The notes: generated by a model from the sequence alone, not told the origin. 64,000 bases of DNA from Nymphaea colorata (GCF_008831285.2 NC_045147.1:4876334-4940333); one strand, 5' to 3'. Shown: positions 12,375 through 25,975, counted from the stretch's first letter. Translations and numbers: made by a program.

Positions 12375-12623
12375 CTAAAAAATTTCTGTCATGACATCAA
12401 ACAAATACTTTGTACAACAATTATGAAATCCAATAGCACTTGATAGTGTAGGCTCATTTGGTTCATGTACTATTGGCATATTTAAGCATAGTGACAAAGG
12501 TCGACATATAAAAGAATGGGATACTCTAGAATCAAACAAAACATGCGCCAAGTATGAGTGTATAAGTAGGGTACCTTCAACAAGATCTAGATCCTTAAGA
12601 CTCTTGATGATTGTGGCATACAC
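12375..12623 (-). pseudogene. Gypsy retropepsin-like protease, decayed
   Basis: The 82-codon frame contains VEGTLLIHSYLAHVLFDSR followed by VSHSFI, matching the plant gypsy protease pattern (xGTxxIxxxxAxVLFDSGATHSFIS). The Gly of the catalytic DSG triad is Arg here, which should abolish activity. The flap region further on is weakly preserved. It lies between gag and RT as expected, with frameshifts on both sides. Confidence 0.8.
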
Positions 12624-12639
12624 CCTTCATGGTACAATT

Positions 12640-13449
12640 TTTTTTCAGAGGGCAGTTTACAGGTTGTGGTGGCTGAGTAGGTCTGGTTTGAGGTAGTCCT
12701 TGTGGTGGAAATCCTTGTCTCTTAGACCATTCTCTGAAAAAATGTCCTTGTTCACCAACATGCCCATGTAACCCTAGGACATGGTCTTCCAAGGTTTACA
12801 TGGTGGCAAAAATGATAGCCTCTATCATTAGGCTTGTTTTGGGGAAAAGGTTTATGAAATGGAGGTGATGGAATTGGTCTATGCTTAGGTAGAAACGGTT
12901 TCTTAGCTAGGACTAGAGGTAACGTGCTATACCATAAAATTTTCTCTTCCCATGAACTTGAATCTAACTCAGAAGCTCATCTATCTGAGTCACTTTCTCA
13001 ATTGCTTGTGTTAGAATCATAGGGCTTGTTCCCACCAAACTCAACCTCAAATCATCATTGAATACTTTGATGAATTTTTTTACTCTGGCTTTGTTAGTAG
13101 TTTATGTATTCGGGCAGTACTTTTCCTTTTCCGAATGGTGACATTCACCTACCACACTAAGACAAACCAAGCAATTGTTGCATTCTTCTTTATTTAACAT
13201 GGTCAATGAAATATTTTTCAGTGAAATTATGCATGAATTGTTCCATATCATTGCCTGACTGTCAAACTTGATTCGCTTTATAGTCTTCAACCAATTTTTG
13301 ACATCTACTCCAAGCATGTAGGTGCCAAACTTAGGTTTTAAGTTTACGAGTACATCGATCAGTTCAAAAGCTTCATCAATTTCAGTAAGCCATTCTTCAG
13401 CATCCATTGTGTCTACACTTCCAATAAATTTTGGTGGATTCATGTTCAT
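12640..13449 (-). pseudogene. Gypsy gag with degraded zinc knuckle
   Basis: The N-terminal part (13449-13102) starts MNMNPPKFIGSVD and continues with AEEWLTEIDEAFE, the standard Ty3/gypsy gag domain (PxFxGxxDPxxAExWLxxIExxF). The C-terminal part near 12780-12730 contains HGHVGEQGHFFREW, a CCHC knuckle (CxxCGxxGHFxRxC) with its first and last cysteines lost. Frameshifts separate the parts. The protein would have formed the virus-like particle. Confidence 0.8.
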
Positions 13450-13862
13450 GAACTGCTTATGTTGGTTGCTAGTGGCAGGTTGATGTGCTGTAGTCAGTTC
13501 TGTTGGTGAAGCAATTCTGCCAGTTGAGTAGTCTCTTGGGCCAAGGATTGCATAGGTCTAAAAATTGTTTGAAGAATCTCCATAATATCAACTTGTCTCG
13601 TTGCTGATGGCCCTCATCTCTCTCCTAACCACCACTAGTTCTTGTGGCATCTTGCCAAAAAGTCTAGTATACTAAGACATTCTTCAGTGGATTAAGACTT
13701 TACTTCATACATTGCACAAACTTTACTTCTTATTAGAAGATTTTCAACTTATTCTACTTAAAATAAATTGTAATGAATTTTTCAGTATCTTATAACTTTT
13801 ACATGGCACTCACCTATCATATGATGTTGTGATTACGAGTTGATATTAGAAACGAATGGGTT

Positions 13863-13874
13863 GCTCTGATACCA
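13863..13874 (-). other. Primer-binding site for tRNA-iMet
   Basis: On the - strand this is TGGTATCAGAGC, the common plant PBS complementary to the 3' end of initiator tRNA-Met. It lies 5 nt from the 5' LTR edge (13880). Confidence 0.92.
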
Positions 13875-13879
13875 TTAAA

Positions 13880-16587
13880 TGAGACACTCCAATGTCATAC
13901 ATAGATAGACATGAAAAGAGATCAGAGATAGAGTTTTTTTTTAGGGTCATTATGAACATGTGGAAATGGAACAATCACACACCTACGTAGTTAGCATAGA
14001 GTCCAATTTGTTTATTACATATAAATGATTTGCCCACATATTTGGCACACAGCAGGACCTATTCTAGCAATTAATGTTTCTAATGAAAAATGCTTATTAA
14101 TAAAATAATACTTCCAAACATGCACCAGAGGGCTATGACTCTCAAATCAAAGTTTCAAGGAATAGAAGCCGGTGTACAGATAGACCATTGCATACATAAA
14201 ATTTAAAGTCCAAGGGGTTGTATATGACATTAGATAAGTCATTTCTCAGCAATCCCTGTCCTTCCAACCATTCGATCAAACAAGCATCATCTAGTACATA
14301 ATGAGAACGTAAAGGAGATAGATAATCATAGCATCCGTGCAATCGCTGAGTATATTGAAAATCATGACAAGATCTCTGATACATTTTATTAACTGTTAGA
14401 AATGATAGTGAAGGAGTATCATCACTGCTTATAGGTTCACTCCAGCACTAGTTATTCATATTCAAGTTGTAGCTTAAAAGGTTCATGAAGTTTGGGTTGC
14501 TGGTTTCTTCAGCATACCAGCGAACCAGTCTCACTCTAAGTCATAGAAATAACCAACCACATCAATAATAGCAGGGAGAGCAAAAAAATGAATAAATAAA
14601 TGGATAATCAATTCTTACATGCATGAATTTCAATGATGCACACACACACACCTGCCTGAGTAAAATCATATCATACCACCTAGCTCGTCGTTGTATTTAG
14701 GGCAGACCGTTGCATAGTTTACTGTTCCAAACACTAATCGTTGGGAATATTTGCATAATTTTGAGGTAACCACTGTCGTGACTCTAGATTTTATTGAACT
14801 CAACTATGTTATTATAGTAACTTCATCACACACTCGTTGCCTCATGCTGTGAATGAACTTGTCTAAGTGGCCTCAATAAGAAGCGCTTTATATATTAATC
14901 CTTCCATTCAAGGAAGGTTTTCATCACGGGTCTCCAAACACCTCCGCCTCCCAACCTGGGCCTTTTATGTTTTGCAGTTGAGTTCAGCTTTTTATAGTCG
15001 CCACATGTGACGATTACAGGCTTTTTATTTTCGGTATACTGGGCCATTCTCGGACTTTTTCATTATACTCAACCTGAAAATATAAAACCGGCCCAGGCCA
15101 TTGCTCACATCAAAATGACAACTCAAGCTATGACAAAACATAACATGAAACAAATAAACAACTATCATGCTCAACTAATTCAATGCATGATTACAATTTC
15201 ACATCTATGAACATTACCTGGCTTTCTTCAATAATTATGCTCATAACAGAACTAAAGCACATGTTCATTATAAAAAAACATCACTCTTGGAACTCAATTA
15301 TGAACTTGTATCACCAACATAGCTCGAGGTCCTTGTCTGAGTGTTGCACATATCTCCAAGATTAAATATAGGTAAATGGCATGCATATATCCATGGACAT
15401 GTATTCTTAATTAGCTTTAAGCCATTTGCTTAAACTTGCAACTTGATTTAAGCCATTGAATCTCAATTTTATTAACTTAAGCCATCCGTAAATCACATGA
15501 ATAGTATACTTATGTATTATAAACAATAAATCTTCAATAAAACTCCATGTGGGCAATCACCCACACAACTTAAGATAAACTATTGACATATTCAAGGTTA
15601 TCTAATCATGGCTAGATCATATTCGACTAAGACCTAACAACGGTTATGGCTGACCAAGGCTAACCAGTCTGGACAGCCTAGCCTAGCCTACCACCAAGGT
15701 TCGTGATACAACGAACTGATGCATGAATTGACACGACATTCAATGCAGCCTAAACAATTAAAACACACGTACACCATTAGCACAGTCCATTCATTGCTTG
15801 TGCATCCCACACACACAACAAGGCACTTCAAAGCTTCAAATGAAAATCCAGCATAATCTCATTTACTGATCTAATTTTCACTTTTCCAATCCATAGGAAT
15901 CGTACAGAATAGTTGCACACCAGAACCTAGGAGAAGAAATTTAGGTTTTTACAGTAAAAAATCCAAAAATTTATGTTTGATCGACAAAATTCCACAACAT
16001 ACGTGTGGACAGATCTCACAATGATCCATTCAAAAATATTTTCTCTCCTTGCTTTTCTCTCTTCACTCTCTCCTACTTTCTCTTTTCTCTACTACACTTC
16101 TCTTTTCTCTCTCTCCTCTTCTCAAGTTGCTACCCAATATGGGGCGTGAACTCCTATTTATAATAAAAATAATATATTACATAACTTGATATTACATTAT
16201 ACTTTAACATATTTTATTCAAAGAAGGTTTCATAAATTATTAAAATATCTTAAGAAGGTTAGTGCTGTCAGTTTGATTTTAAATGATTAATGTCGATTAT
16301 GGTTTAACTTAGTGCTTAATCCTACCTTAAGAACTCTAATCCATCACAAGTTGAGTGTTTAAGCTCTTTAACTGTCATTAATTAATCATGATTAACATGA
16401 TTTAATTTCTATTATTATGACCCTGGGACTTGGATTGTTTCAGTTTCCCAGTTTGACTGCAAGTGTTGTAACTATTAGACATCCAATTTCCATCCGGTTT
16501 GGAATATGTACGAAACTAAGTCGAGTACTTTTTATGGATATTATTAGTTCTCCATTTAGATTTAATGTCTTAGAAATACCCACACAG
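13880..16587 (-). repeat. 5' LTR of the gypsy element, tip truncated
   Basis: It starts TGAGACACTCC at 13880 next to the PBS and aligns with the 3' LTR (6350-9263) until 'cacacag' at about 16587. The last 81 bp of the LTR, including the TGTAACATCC end, are absent and replaced by unrelated sequence. It lacks the palindrome arm seen in the other LTR. A TATA box lies on the - strand at 16153-16163. Confidence 0.88.
16153..16163 (-). promoter_or_regulatory. TATA box of the 5' LTR
   Basis: The - strand sequence TTATAAATAGG is conserved with the 3' LTR (8681-8692) and is followed in the sense direction by a GA-rich leader. It is the likely promoter for the element's genomic RNA. Confidence 0.6.
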
Positions 16588-16766
16588 TGTATGGTCAAGC
16601 TGGTCAAGCTGAGCCCGTTCGTTAGTCTCCAAGTAGGACTCCGACCTTCATCCAATTCTCAATGACATGCATTATATCGTGATATGGTTTTTCCATCAAT
16701 CCATCCGTATGGAAAGCACCAGAAAAAAGTAGCAACCCATTTCATGTTAGGACATCAAACATACAC
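16588..16766. other. Rearranged junction between inner and outer elements
   Basis: This follows the truncated gypsy 5' LTR and matches neither the LTR end nor the continuation of the outer integrase. A short direct duplication (TGGTCAAGC twice) lies near 16603. A deletion that removed the LTR tip and the distal part of the outer integrase is the simplest explanation. Confidence 0.4.
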
Positions 16767-17960
16767 TGTAACACCAAAAGCTCAAGAATAGGGATTTTCA
16801 CAAAAATGCCAAATGAATTAAGAAACTTGAAATAAAGAAAAAAAAGGAAGGTGCTTAGAAGAAGAATGTGAAACACGAAAGGTAGAGGCTCCAAATTTGA
16901 CAACCCTAAATTTTTTAAGGCAATTTTCTTTTCTGAAACACAATGTGCCAAAATAAGCATCTACCTTTATCCCTTAAAGCATTTAGGGGTCATTACATAT
17001 TTCAATTTCAGCCACACCGTGACAAAATAAAATGAACCTAACTAATAAGTTCAACTCTACATAAGAAAATAATGCATAGAGTTTCAGACATCCAACTCCT
17101 AAAACTCTAAAACTGACTTGGGCAACATCAAACTATCACGTTATGTCGTCACCACATCACCACTATCTTCTATTCACAACCACCTGAGAAGATATTGATG
17201 TGAGAACATGAAAGCCCTCAGTATGGTGACTCTCTTAGGTTTACCAACTTATACTCTACATACTTGAAATCCATCTCAAATTAGGTAAAGTATGCTCTAA
17301 CCAAATGATATACATAGCTATGGAATATAACTATAAAAAGTAACCGATCATGTCAATATTCATCAACTTATGCACCTAACCATAGTAAGGAATTGATAAC
17401 AATTGTTATTATACAAGACATTCATAGACATGCATGCAGATGTATGCAAACTTATTATCTGTTGGTATGCTTGCAGCCACAATTAAGTTTCTCTTATCCA
17501 TTGTGGGCACTATGCTGGTGGAGTCTCAGCTGGATGGGTATTTTGACACAAGATTTTATTACAATACTCAAAAGAACAACCAATAAACACCACAAGGTCT
17601 CATCTACAACACGTGCTAGTACTAGACTCAATAATTGACCACTGCCTTCCTTCATTTAACTGGACTTTTAAAAGGGACCAGTTGGAGGGTTGTTCCCCAA
17701 ATCTTGTGGCAGGAGAATGGGTCACCCATTGATGGGGCATGCCCAAAACACAAGTAGACTTACCGCAAAACCATAAAAAAAACTTGATGGCATAGCATTG
17801 GCCTACCCAGACCCACCCAGGTGGAAGAGCAACCCCTACACCTTCCTCATTCCATGAGAGATCGTGCCAGTCTGCCTCGCAAGTAGTTTGGACCATACAT
17901 GGTCAGACCAGATTATGTAATAACCAATATGAACATTCACAAGTTTCAATTTGCTCATGA
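16767..17960 (+). repeat. Diverged right copy of the outer LTR-like repeat
   Basis: It begins TGTAACACC and aligns with 3569-4570, with a longer 5' part (16770-17030) poorly matched in the left copy. Shared landmarks are the 'cttgggca..atc' block near 17115 (left near 3785), the 'gtactagact' block near 17618 and 'gagagatcgtgcc' near 17857. If it is an LTR it would be the 3' LTR of the outer + strand element. I infer this from the flanking arrangement; the end is not defined. Confidence 0.45.
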
Positions 17961-20900
17961 TTTTTTTTTACACGTGTCAACATAATAGAGTATTCTGAGC
18001 AACTTACTAGAAGCTAATAAAATGACAAAGATAGCATTTGTCAACATGCTGCACGCATCACAAAATTCAGTCACATTAACAGTCTGAGTCTTGTAAATAG
18101 ATCCATGCGCATTCATTATAATATCACATGCTCATATAAGGATATCTTAATAAAAGCAAGGTTCAGATCCACATGTATTTCAATAATCATCTATATGTTA
18201 TTATCTGACATGATCCAAATCATAATGCTGCAAAAGTAACAATGTGTATGCATGTGATTGAGGTAACATGGATCTAATTAGATCCAAATTGAATCAATAT
18301 ATTATTTGCTACTAACTCGTTATTCTTAATTAGCAATATTCTAGCTTAAATGGATCCGTTATAAGTTTTCTACATGAAATTCTGGTGACTTGGTTTTGGG
18401 GAATTGGGCTTCACTGGCTCTGGCTGACGCCAACACTATCCAGTCAATGATGTCCTACAAGACCAAGGCCAACACCCTATGAAAAGAACACCTTTAGAAC
18501 TCTATACCTATTCCTTTAGTCATATGTGTCATGACTTTATTTTTTTTCTTTCCTTTTGTTTCAAGGGTTCGGTAGTCTGAGAGGCTCACTGGAGCCAACC
18601 AGCAACAGTGATTTGGTTTTGAGGTGAAAATTAATAACAGTAACTAAAAAAAAAGGCAGAAGGTGATTAGAAGTAAATGGGCGCGTCAGACATGATGGGG
18701 TTCCATAGAGTAAAGTTTAAAAAAGCTTCGGTTCCTGAAATTATTGTATTGTATACATTTGTTATTTTAATGGTAGGGCCATCTTACCTTCACTGAATGA
18801 AATGCATGGATATAGTAATGCATCATACCCATAACATGTATGCATACATATCATGGATCAATCAACATAGAATAAATATCTTTTGTACCAAGGTATTATG
18901 TAGGAAACATGAGCATGTAGATGATATAATAAAAGTCCATATACATACGTGCATAAAAGAAGCATGCATGGAGTGGTTAACTATGTCATCTGTACTTGAA
19001 TAGAAAAAATGTCACTCTAGCCCATTTAATTCGTGTATATGTATGCATATATACAAAAATCTCATAGAGAGAACATGGTAAGCAAGTCATCATTGTATAT
19101 GTATGTGTCATTATCATATATGCAGCCTTTCTTATAAGATACAATCAAAAGAAGAACCTGAAAAACATGGTCATCATGATCATGCACATATATAAATGTT
19201 TATCTATGTGCAACCACTAAAAAAAAACATGTATGTAAGCATAACAACCAGCATTATATATGTATATTATGTATGCGTTGGCTATCAAAGGAGCCTCATA
19301 CCTGGCTGATGCACCCTGACAGCTACAACTCAAAGATCAGCCACAAGACAATACTCACAGAAAAAAAAGACAAAGCACAAGGTGGTAAAAAAGAAAATAC
19401 AAGCTCTCTTTCTCTCCCAATAGTAAAAAATGCTCTTTATAAACTAACTTCAGCCCCACCTACCTTTCCCCACTTTTAGGTGGTGGCTGACATGGAAAAG
19501 AAGCAACTCCCCCCTTCTAGAAGGATGGAAAAGAAAATTGAAATTTATAAAATAAGATATTCATCCGCTAAAACATGCAAGAGTTTATGCCAAAGACAAA
19601 TAATGTACATGGTTTGACAAATAGTGCCAGAGTGCAGGGTGGAAGGCTCAATAACCTTCACAATGCATCTTTTCAGTTTCAGAATAATGTATATGATGTG
19701 AGCTTGTTGATGGGGCTGTGAAGGCATATAATTGGGGAACAAGGATGAGTATAGCTGGGATATGCATTAGAGGAGGCAGAGTTGTCTGGACTCTAAGTTC
19801 ACCAACTCCATTTGATGGAGAGTGACTCTAGCTCTCTTTTCTAGGCAGAGGGGAAGCATAATTGGTTATGATCCTTTCTAGCTTGCATGTAAGAATGATG
19901 TAGCAACTGGGACAAGATAGATATAGGATGAAGGGCCTTTAGGGGAGAGGGCAGATTTTGATGATGTAGGAGTCACCATCTCGTGAGGATGAGAGGAAAA
20001 TGATTGGCATCTCCGACAATTGCTATCCTCACCTAGAGGATAAGGCACAACACCATTTGTGGGTGTATTGGGAACAACATAGCAAGACACTAAGAATGCA
20101 ATCAACAATGAGCCCTAATAAGCATTTTTTTTCTAATTGGAACTAAGGCTAGACCCTTCAAGCGACAATTTTAATTCAAAATAATACTTCAGTAGTTGCA
20201 AGACAATTCCAACATCATTATTTTGTCTTTGTTGCAGACATGAGATTTTTTTTTTAAAAAGTTGATTATACTTACGTAGCAGAATTTGGGTGCATCAAAT
20301 GTCTCATAATGGTACCTGATTGGAATGTTCTCACCAAACCATCCCTAGAAAAAAGTCTCCTACTTCTTGTTCATATTATGAAATAAAAACACTTTTTTAC
20401 CTAGAAACATATGTTGATAATAATAAATTTAGGGAAAACTCTAGCCAAGGTTTACACCAAACATTTGCTGAGAAAAGTGCAGGGTTTAGAGTTTTAGCAT
20501 GCTATTCACCTTATCATAGTTCACATTAGACTTTTCCTTGCATTGATTTTCACTCAATCGATTTGGTCTTGAGCAAGGTTATCTCTATTTTTTCTTATGG
20601 CACAAGTGATGGAAAATCTTGTCATTGAAAGGAAAAGAGAAAAATGAGGAAAACATAAGCATAGTTTCTAGAAACACATGTTTGAGATGGTGATGAAGTA
20701 ACATGTGGATGTGTCTCATAATGAGAAATTGGTGAACATGATGGTAGAATTAATAGAGTGAAAGAAAGAGAAAATCAACTGCAGTTAGAGCAACAACAAG
20801 TGTTTGAACATGTTGGTGAGTCCAACCAGCCAACAACATTCACAATGAACATTGATATAGGATGAAGGGCCTTTAGGCAGCATTAACATTTTCACACTTT

Positions 20901-23455
20901 GGGAATGGCCTAGCTTGGGAAGTGCCTCAAACATTGATTGGCTGATAGTTGGCTCTCCGGGTCAACAAGTTGATTTAGCCACTCAGCTGTGTTAGGTCAT
21001 AAGATTTTATGTTGCATTTTTGCTACAAATAGATGAAAAAGGTTAGTATATCAGGCCTTCTTGTTCAATTTTTTCATAAGGTAAAATGAATAACATGTAA
21101 CATTAGTGTTTATGTGCATGTTTGGTACAGTTAGTAGTTAAATATCTGACAAGGCAATGCAATGACATGGGAGAAAACAACCTAAGTGTGCACACATTCT
21201 CTACTCTCTTTTCAATTAAAAAATACAAATAATAAAGTTTACAATAAGTTAAAAAATGCTTCATAACCATCACACATTGATATAAGTTTTACAATTAACT
21301 ACATAATCAATTTCAATTTTCAGCAATGTAAGACATAAAAGAACCTATCATTAGTTGTTTATCTAAGCTGACTTGATGTATCCTAGCTCATGACCAGGTA
21401 AATGGATGATCTAAGCCAACTCAGGTGATTCTCAAGTCAGATCAATGAGTTTGCCAACTATTGGTGGTAGAAGTTTTCACAATCAATGACAAACTCAAGA
21501 AGTGCATGGGGTTGTTTGAGTAGATGTTAATTCCGATGGCTAGAGGGCAATGTATTTGAGCTTGACTCTTGGGGTTGACAAGATTCCAACCTCCGCTGAA
21601 AGGATTGCCTCAATTGATTTTGATAGTAAATGATTAGTTGATGGAGGCTTAACAACACTGGTTTTCTAGAGGATAACAATTGAAGAAACAAAATCTAGGT
21701 TGACAGCAATTGGCTCAAATCTAGGCCCTAGGGGTCATTTGATTATTGGGTGAGCGCCATTGAACTTATTAATAGCCACATTGGTGGATGCACTCACTCT
21801 AGTACCAAACACTCGTGGATGCTTGGCATATCAGCTCAAATCGGTTTGCTTCAAACTAGTTTGGGCCGAGATAGGCTCTAACCCACTTCAAATGCACTAA
21901 CCTAGTTCTTGGGGTGTTTTTCAGGATTCCAATTCCAAACCTAGTCGACCTATCGATTAATGATGGATCAGGTCTAGGGAAAACCCTAGACTAGATAGAA
22001 AACCTTTCTTTTAATCCAAAACTCTTTATATGCACCAATTCAACCCTTTCAACCAGTTCCCATTTCTAGGTCTAGTATGGTTGCAGTTCTAGATTCAAAC
22101 CCATTTCTCTAAGCATCTCTAGGAGGACCTGTTTCAAGGATATATTTGAATCCAACCCATAACTAAATTTTAGTCTAGGTCCACTACTTGAAGCCCACCT
22201 GTATCTAATTATACTTTGATTTGAATTCTTACTTTCAACTTGAACTAGATGAAAACCACATAGATTTCAGTTTGGAGCATGGACCAAGCTCAAACCACAC
22301 TTTACGTACAAAACTAAATCCATGATCCAACCTATTCTATCATGGTCTTATGAATAGCTAACATCATCCATATTTAGTCATGTTCAACCCAGAACTCATA
22401 ATCTAAACCTAGATCCAAATCTAACCCTGAAATCATTACTTAAAAAACCATATCTAAACTCATACCCATGTTCAAAACTTAAATCCAAATTTAATTTCAC
22501 ATCTAAACTACAATCCTAACAAAATCATGATTTGCAAGCTTGATATGGGAGATGCATATCCTACTTGTTGGGGGCAGCTAAAGATGTGCTGTTGTGGAGA
22601 AAATTCACTCAAAAGATGATGAAATGAGGTTGACATAACATGATTCTACTCATAGGTTATATTCAGAATGTAGGAATTTGAGGCTTTGAAAATGATTGAA
22701 AAGACACATGTCATGAACTTATATTTTCATGAAAATTGAGGTCAACCTTCTTTTGGCATGTGGAAATGATATCCAAGTGTTAGATTGTGATTAGGTAACC
22801 TAGATTGGAGTTGGGTGCAAACCGACTCACAAAAATTTGAACGTTTTAGAAGATAGCACTTGAAACATATGATTCGACACCTACGTTAAAAGTTAATTAA
22901 AATAAGACAAACATGGCTGGATGATGCTAAAATTTAGTGTCAATGCTATTGGCATGACAAGAGTATGCACAACCTAAATATGCAGCTTTGTTTTTTGGCT
23001 TATTTTCAAACGGGTAAACATATGGGAAGCAATTTTGGTTTGGACTGAAATTCAGACTCTAGATTCTTGTATAATAAGTAAACAACAACAAATTATATAT
23101 TTGAAAAACGTTAACTAGGCTGGAAGATATACCTACACAAATTTAGTGCAAAAAACTATATAAAATATAAATTATAACAAGGGTGGAACATGAGGTCTAT
23201 ACGGATCAACACAACTTGAATATAACTTGTAACACTTGGATAGTGTTACTTCATGACAAACAAATGTTATAGAGTGAAGAAACATGAAAAACTACTTCAA
23301 TATATAATTGAGGTTTAAAACAAACTTTCTAAAAGTTAAAATATGTAGCTTGATTTGAACATGAACTAGAATTAGGAAGGAACATACTTGATGGATCGTA
23401 AAACTTGGCGATAGCATGCTAGGTACCAAAACAAGGACAAGATACACATCAGAGA

Positions 23456-23503
23456 ATCAAAACTATGCCTAACATGTACATCAAAACTATGCCTAACATG
23501 TAC
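23456..23503. repeat. Perfect 24-bp tandem duplication
   Basis: The unit starting ATCAAAACTATGCC occurs twice in direct succession (23456-23479 and 23480-23503) with no mismatch, so it is recent. Confidence 0.9.
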
Positions 23504-23841
23504 ATTAGACATTAGATTGAGAAGTGAAACAAAGAGTTTGTTGCAAAACAAGAAAATAGTAAGTTGACCCAGGCAATGACTTTGGAAAACTCAAAACCAA
23601 TTTAAATGACGAGTTTTCACCAAAAATTAGTGTGAAGATATCCTATCATCAAACTAGAAGATCCAAGCAACGGATTTGCAAAAATATGTCTAACTAAGGC
23701 TACACACGACAACAAAACCATGACAAATCATATTTTGATGTAAAAACAGTCATGTGCAAGTTGATCAACCGACCTGCATTTGAAGCAATAAAAACCACAT
23801 CCAATGACATTCACTTGGTTTGAAATTTGGAACAATGATCC

Positions 23842-23843
<2 letters not shown>

Positions 23844-23884
<41 letters not shown>
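23844..23884. repeat. (AT)n microsatellite
   Basis: About 20 AT dinucleotides in a row. Confidence 0.95.
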
Positions 23885-23886
<2 letters not shown>

Positions 23887-24761
23887 TATGTACTTTATAG
23901 ATTCAAAAATGATTTTTGAGGTTGAATGTTATGGCTTCATAAATTTTAGAGCAGAAATATGGATGCGCAAAAAACATAACACAAACATTATTAGAGGATA
24001 GAACTTGAGACATGATTTGAATAGTAAAACAAATTTCATTGGTCAAAAAACTTGACAGACAAATTTGCTAGGGCAAATATCAAATTCTAATTGAAAACTT
24101 GACAAACCATGGCAAGACAAGAAGTTACGTCACGACAAAGTTGGAGAAAAATCAGTTTTGACAAGGAATTGTAGAAAACAACAAAAATCTATCTCTGCTA
24201 AATCGATTTAACGACCTACCAAACGGACTTCGATTAGCCCAAGGGTGGTGTACAAAAAAACTGTACTTGTGAAGCAAACTACTGACGTACAGAACATGAA
24301 TCAGAGTTATGAATATGGACTTATGAAGTTTAGAATTTCACAGACTTTTAGGACCAATTTTCTGTAGTATGAAATTATAAAAAACAGATCCTAAGAAATC
24401 AACTAAATATGGAACCAAACAACTTCAAAGTTCATGAAATTTGTGGGAAGAAACTATAGAACTTTATGGATCATAAATATGATTCCCAGAGAAATAAACT
24501 CTCAAAGTCTGCAAAAATCTGAATGCTTCAACGTTTGTATGAACTTGGAAAGTTTCTAAAACAAACAATATGTATTTTGAAATGAGTTTTGACACTACAA
24601 TAATTTGGAAAAAATGATTTTAGACATGTCAAGACTATATACATAGAGGACCAATGAAAATTATTCATGATGATATCTAGACAAGGAAATAACATATACA
24701 TAACATATGAAACATGAAGAGGGTAATAAACAATATGTTTGAAATGAAATACTAAAGTAAA

Positions 24762-25975
24762 TGTCACTACCCAAGTTTCTGACGCAAATTTTTTTCTTTA
24801 TATAACAGGAGCAAACATAGAGTCTTACTCTGCCAAGGCAAACTTGAGTAATGACCACAACACAACTAAATCGAGCACCAATATCAAACGTTGTTTTAAG
24901 TGACACCCTTTTCTATCCCACACAAGGACACTTAGACTCAAACAACCAAAATATCCACAAAGCCAGACTCGACGCAGATCGTCAATGCCGGTCCATCACA
25001 AAGATTGAGGATGTCAATCTAGTAGCCCACGATCTCTCAAGAATTTCCTGTAGAGATAGAAAGAAGGGTCGGATTCCTCTAAGTAAGGTAACATCCAGTC
25101 ATGAATGAAACATGATATGGCAAAATAAGTTTATAATTATGTCAAACAAATTCATATGAGGACTTCATGATCAGTATCCATAAGTCATCAATTCATAACG
25201 CACCTCAGAGTTATATCTTATTATTATGAACGAGGTATACACGACCTCCATATGTTGCAAAGTTACAATGGTAGTCCATTAACAATGAACATGGTCATCG
25301 TGACAAGCAAACAATAGAAAATCCGGCACAACTCATAGGTAACACAAAACATGCCTTCACCAGGCGATCCAAACAGATCAAGGGTAACATATAGTGAAGT
25401 CTTCTGAGATATCCCAGATAACCGCTGCATCAACATGATCTAACAACTAGTATTACCTAAAGTGGTAGACGGGCCCCTCTAAGCACCCAGGTTGAGGGAC
25501 CAGAAAATGCCTTGTTCTCCAAACAAAAGTTTAACGAAACCCCGGGTCCTTGTGCCACCCAATATCCTATGGGCTGTCCAGTGCAGACAGAAGAGTATGC
25601 AACCACAATGATCTCATGAAATACTACTACCTCCTAGGATAAAACTAACCACTAGACCCGCTCGCACTCCTATATGTCATTGTTGAGACAAGGTTGGTAT
25701 TTTCTTACTATGCATCAACTTTTAGAATCTTTTATTATCTCTTCAGCTTTGATAATCATCATAGGCCAATATCTTGGGTGCTCGGCCTAAGACTATTCTC
25801 GTTTGCTGGTCCTTATGTCCACAAGGACACTAGGGTCAAATGTTATAGAAGTAATCTATTAAATAAGAGCTTTAAAAATGTAATTATGCAATATTCTTTA
25901 TTGGTGAATTAATGTGCATGTACTTGTAGTGAGCGTACTCGCACCCTCGTAGTTAGGTGTTTAACACTTACCTTC
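24762..25975 (+). repeat. Possible solo LTR
   Basis: It begins TGTCACTACCCAAG, a start typical of many plant gypsy LTRs. Its base composition and word content differ from the flanks, with more GC, ACCCAGGTTGAGGG near 25490 and a conserved-looking 'ctcgcaccctcg' near 25938. I did not find a matching second LTR, coding region or clear target duplication, so the right end is a guess near 25975. It could also be the 5' LTR of a deleted element. Confidence 0.3.

Larger units (their letters stand above)
6350..16587 (-). mobile_element. Ty3/gypsy chromovirus-like LTR retrotransposon
   Basis: A nearly full-length element lies on the - strand. In its own orientation it runs: 5' LTR (16587-13880, 5' tip missing), tRNA-iMet PBS (13874-13863), gag, protease, RT, RNase H, integrase, chromodomain-like tail, PPT (9264-9280) and 3' LTR (9263-6350). 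LTR ends are TGTAACATCC and GGAGTGTCTCA. The long LTRs, iMet PBS and C-terminal chromodomain-like text suggest a chromovirus close to Tekay/Del. All coding regions carry stops and frameshifts and the LTRs have diverged visibly, so it is old and inactive. The flank before 6350 is a foreign integrase; the other flank is rearranged, so no target duplication can be confirmed. Confidence 0.9.
17961..24761. other. AT-rich intergenic DNA without recognised genes
   Basis: About 6.8 kb without a recognisable protein domain. Short frames at 18797-19003, 19273-19479, 19878-20108 and 20320-20529 have no family signature. The text from 21900 to 22520 repeats words such as 'aaccca', 'tctaggt' and 'aatcca', suggesting decayed retroelement DNA. 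A 24-bp perfect tandem duplication lies at 23456-23503 and an AT microsatellite at 23844-23884. Confidence 0.5.

Noticed and set aside
23804-24001. Frame with a Tyr-Ile repeat
   Set aside because: It is a translation of the AT microsatellite.
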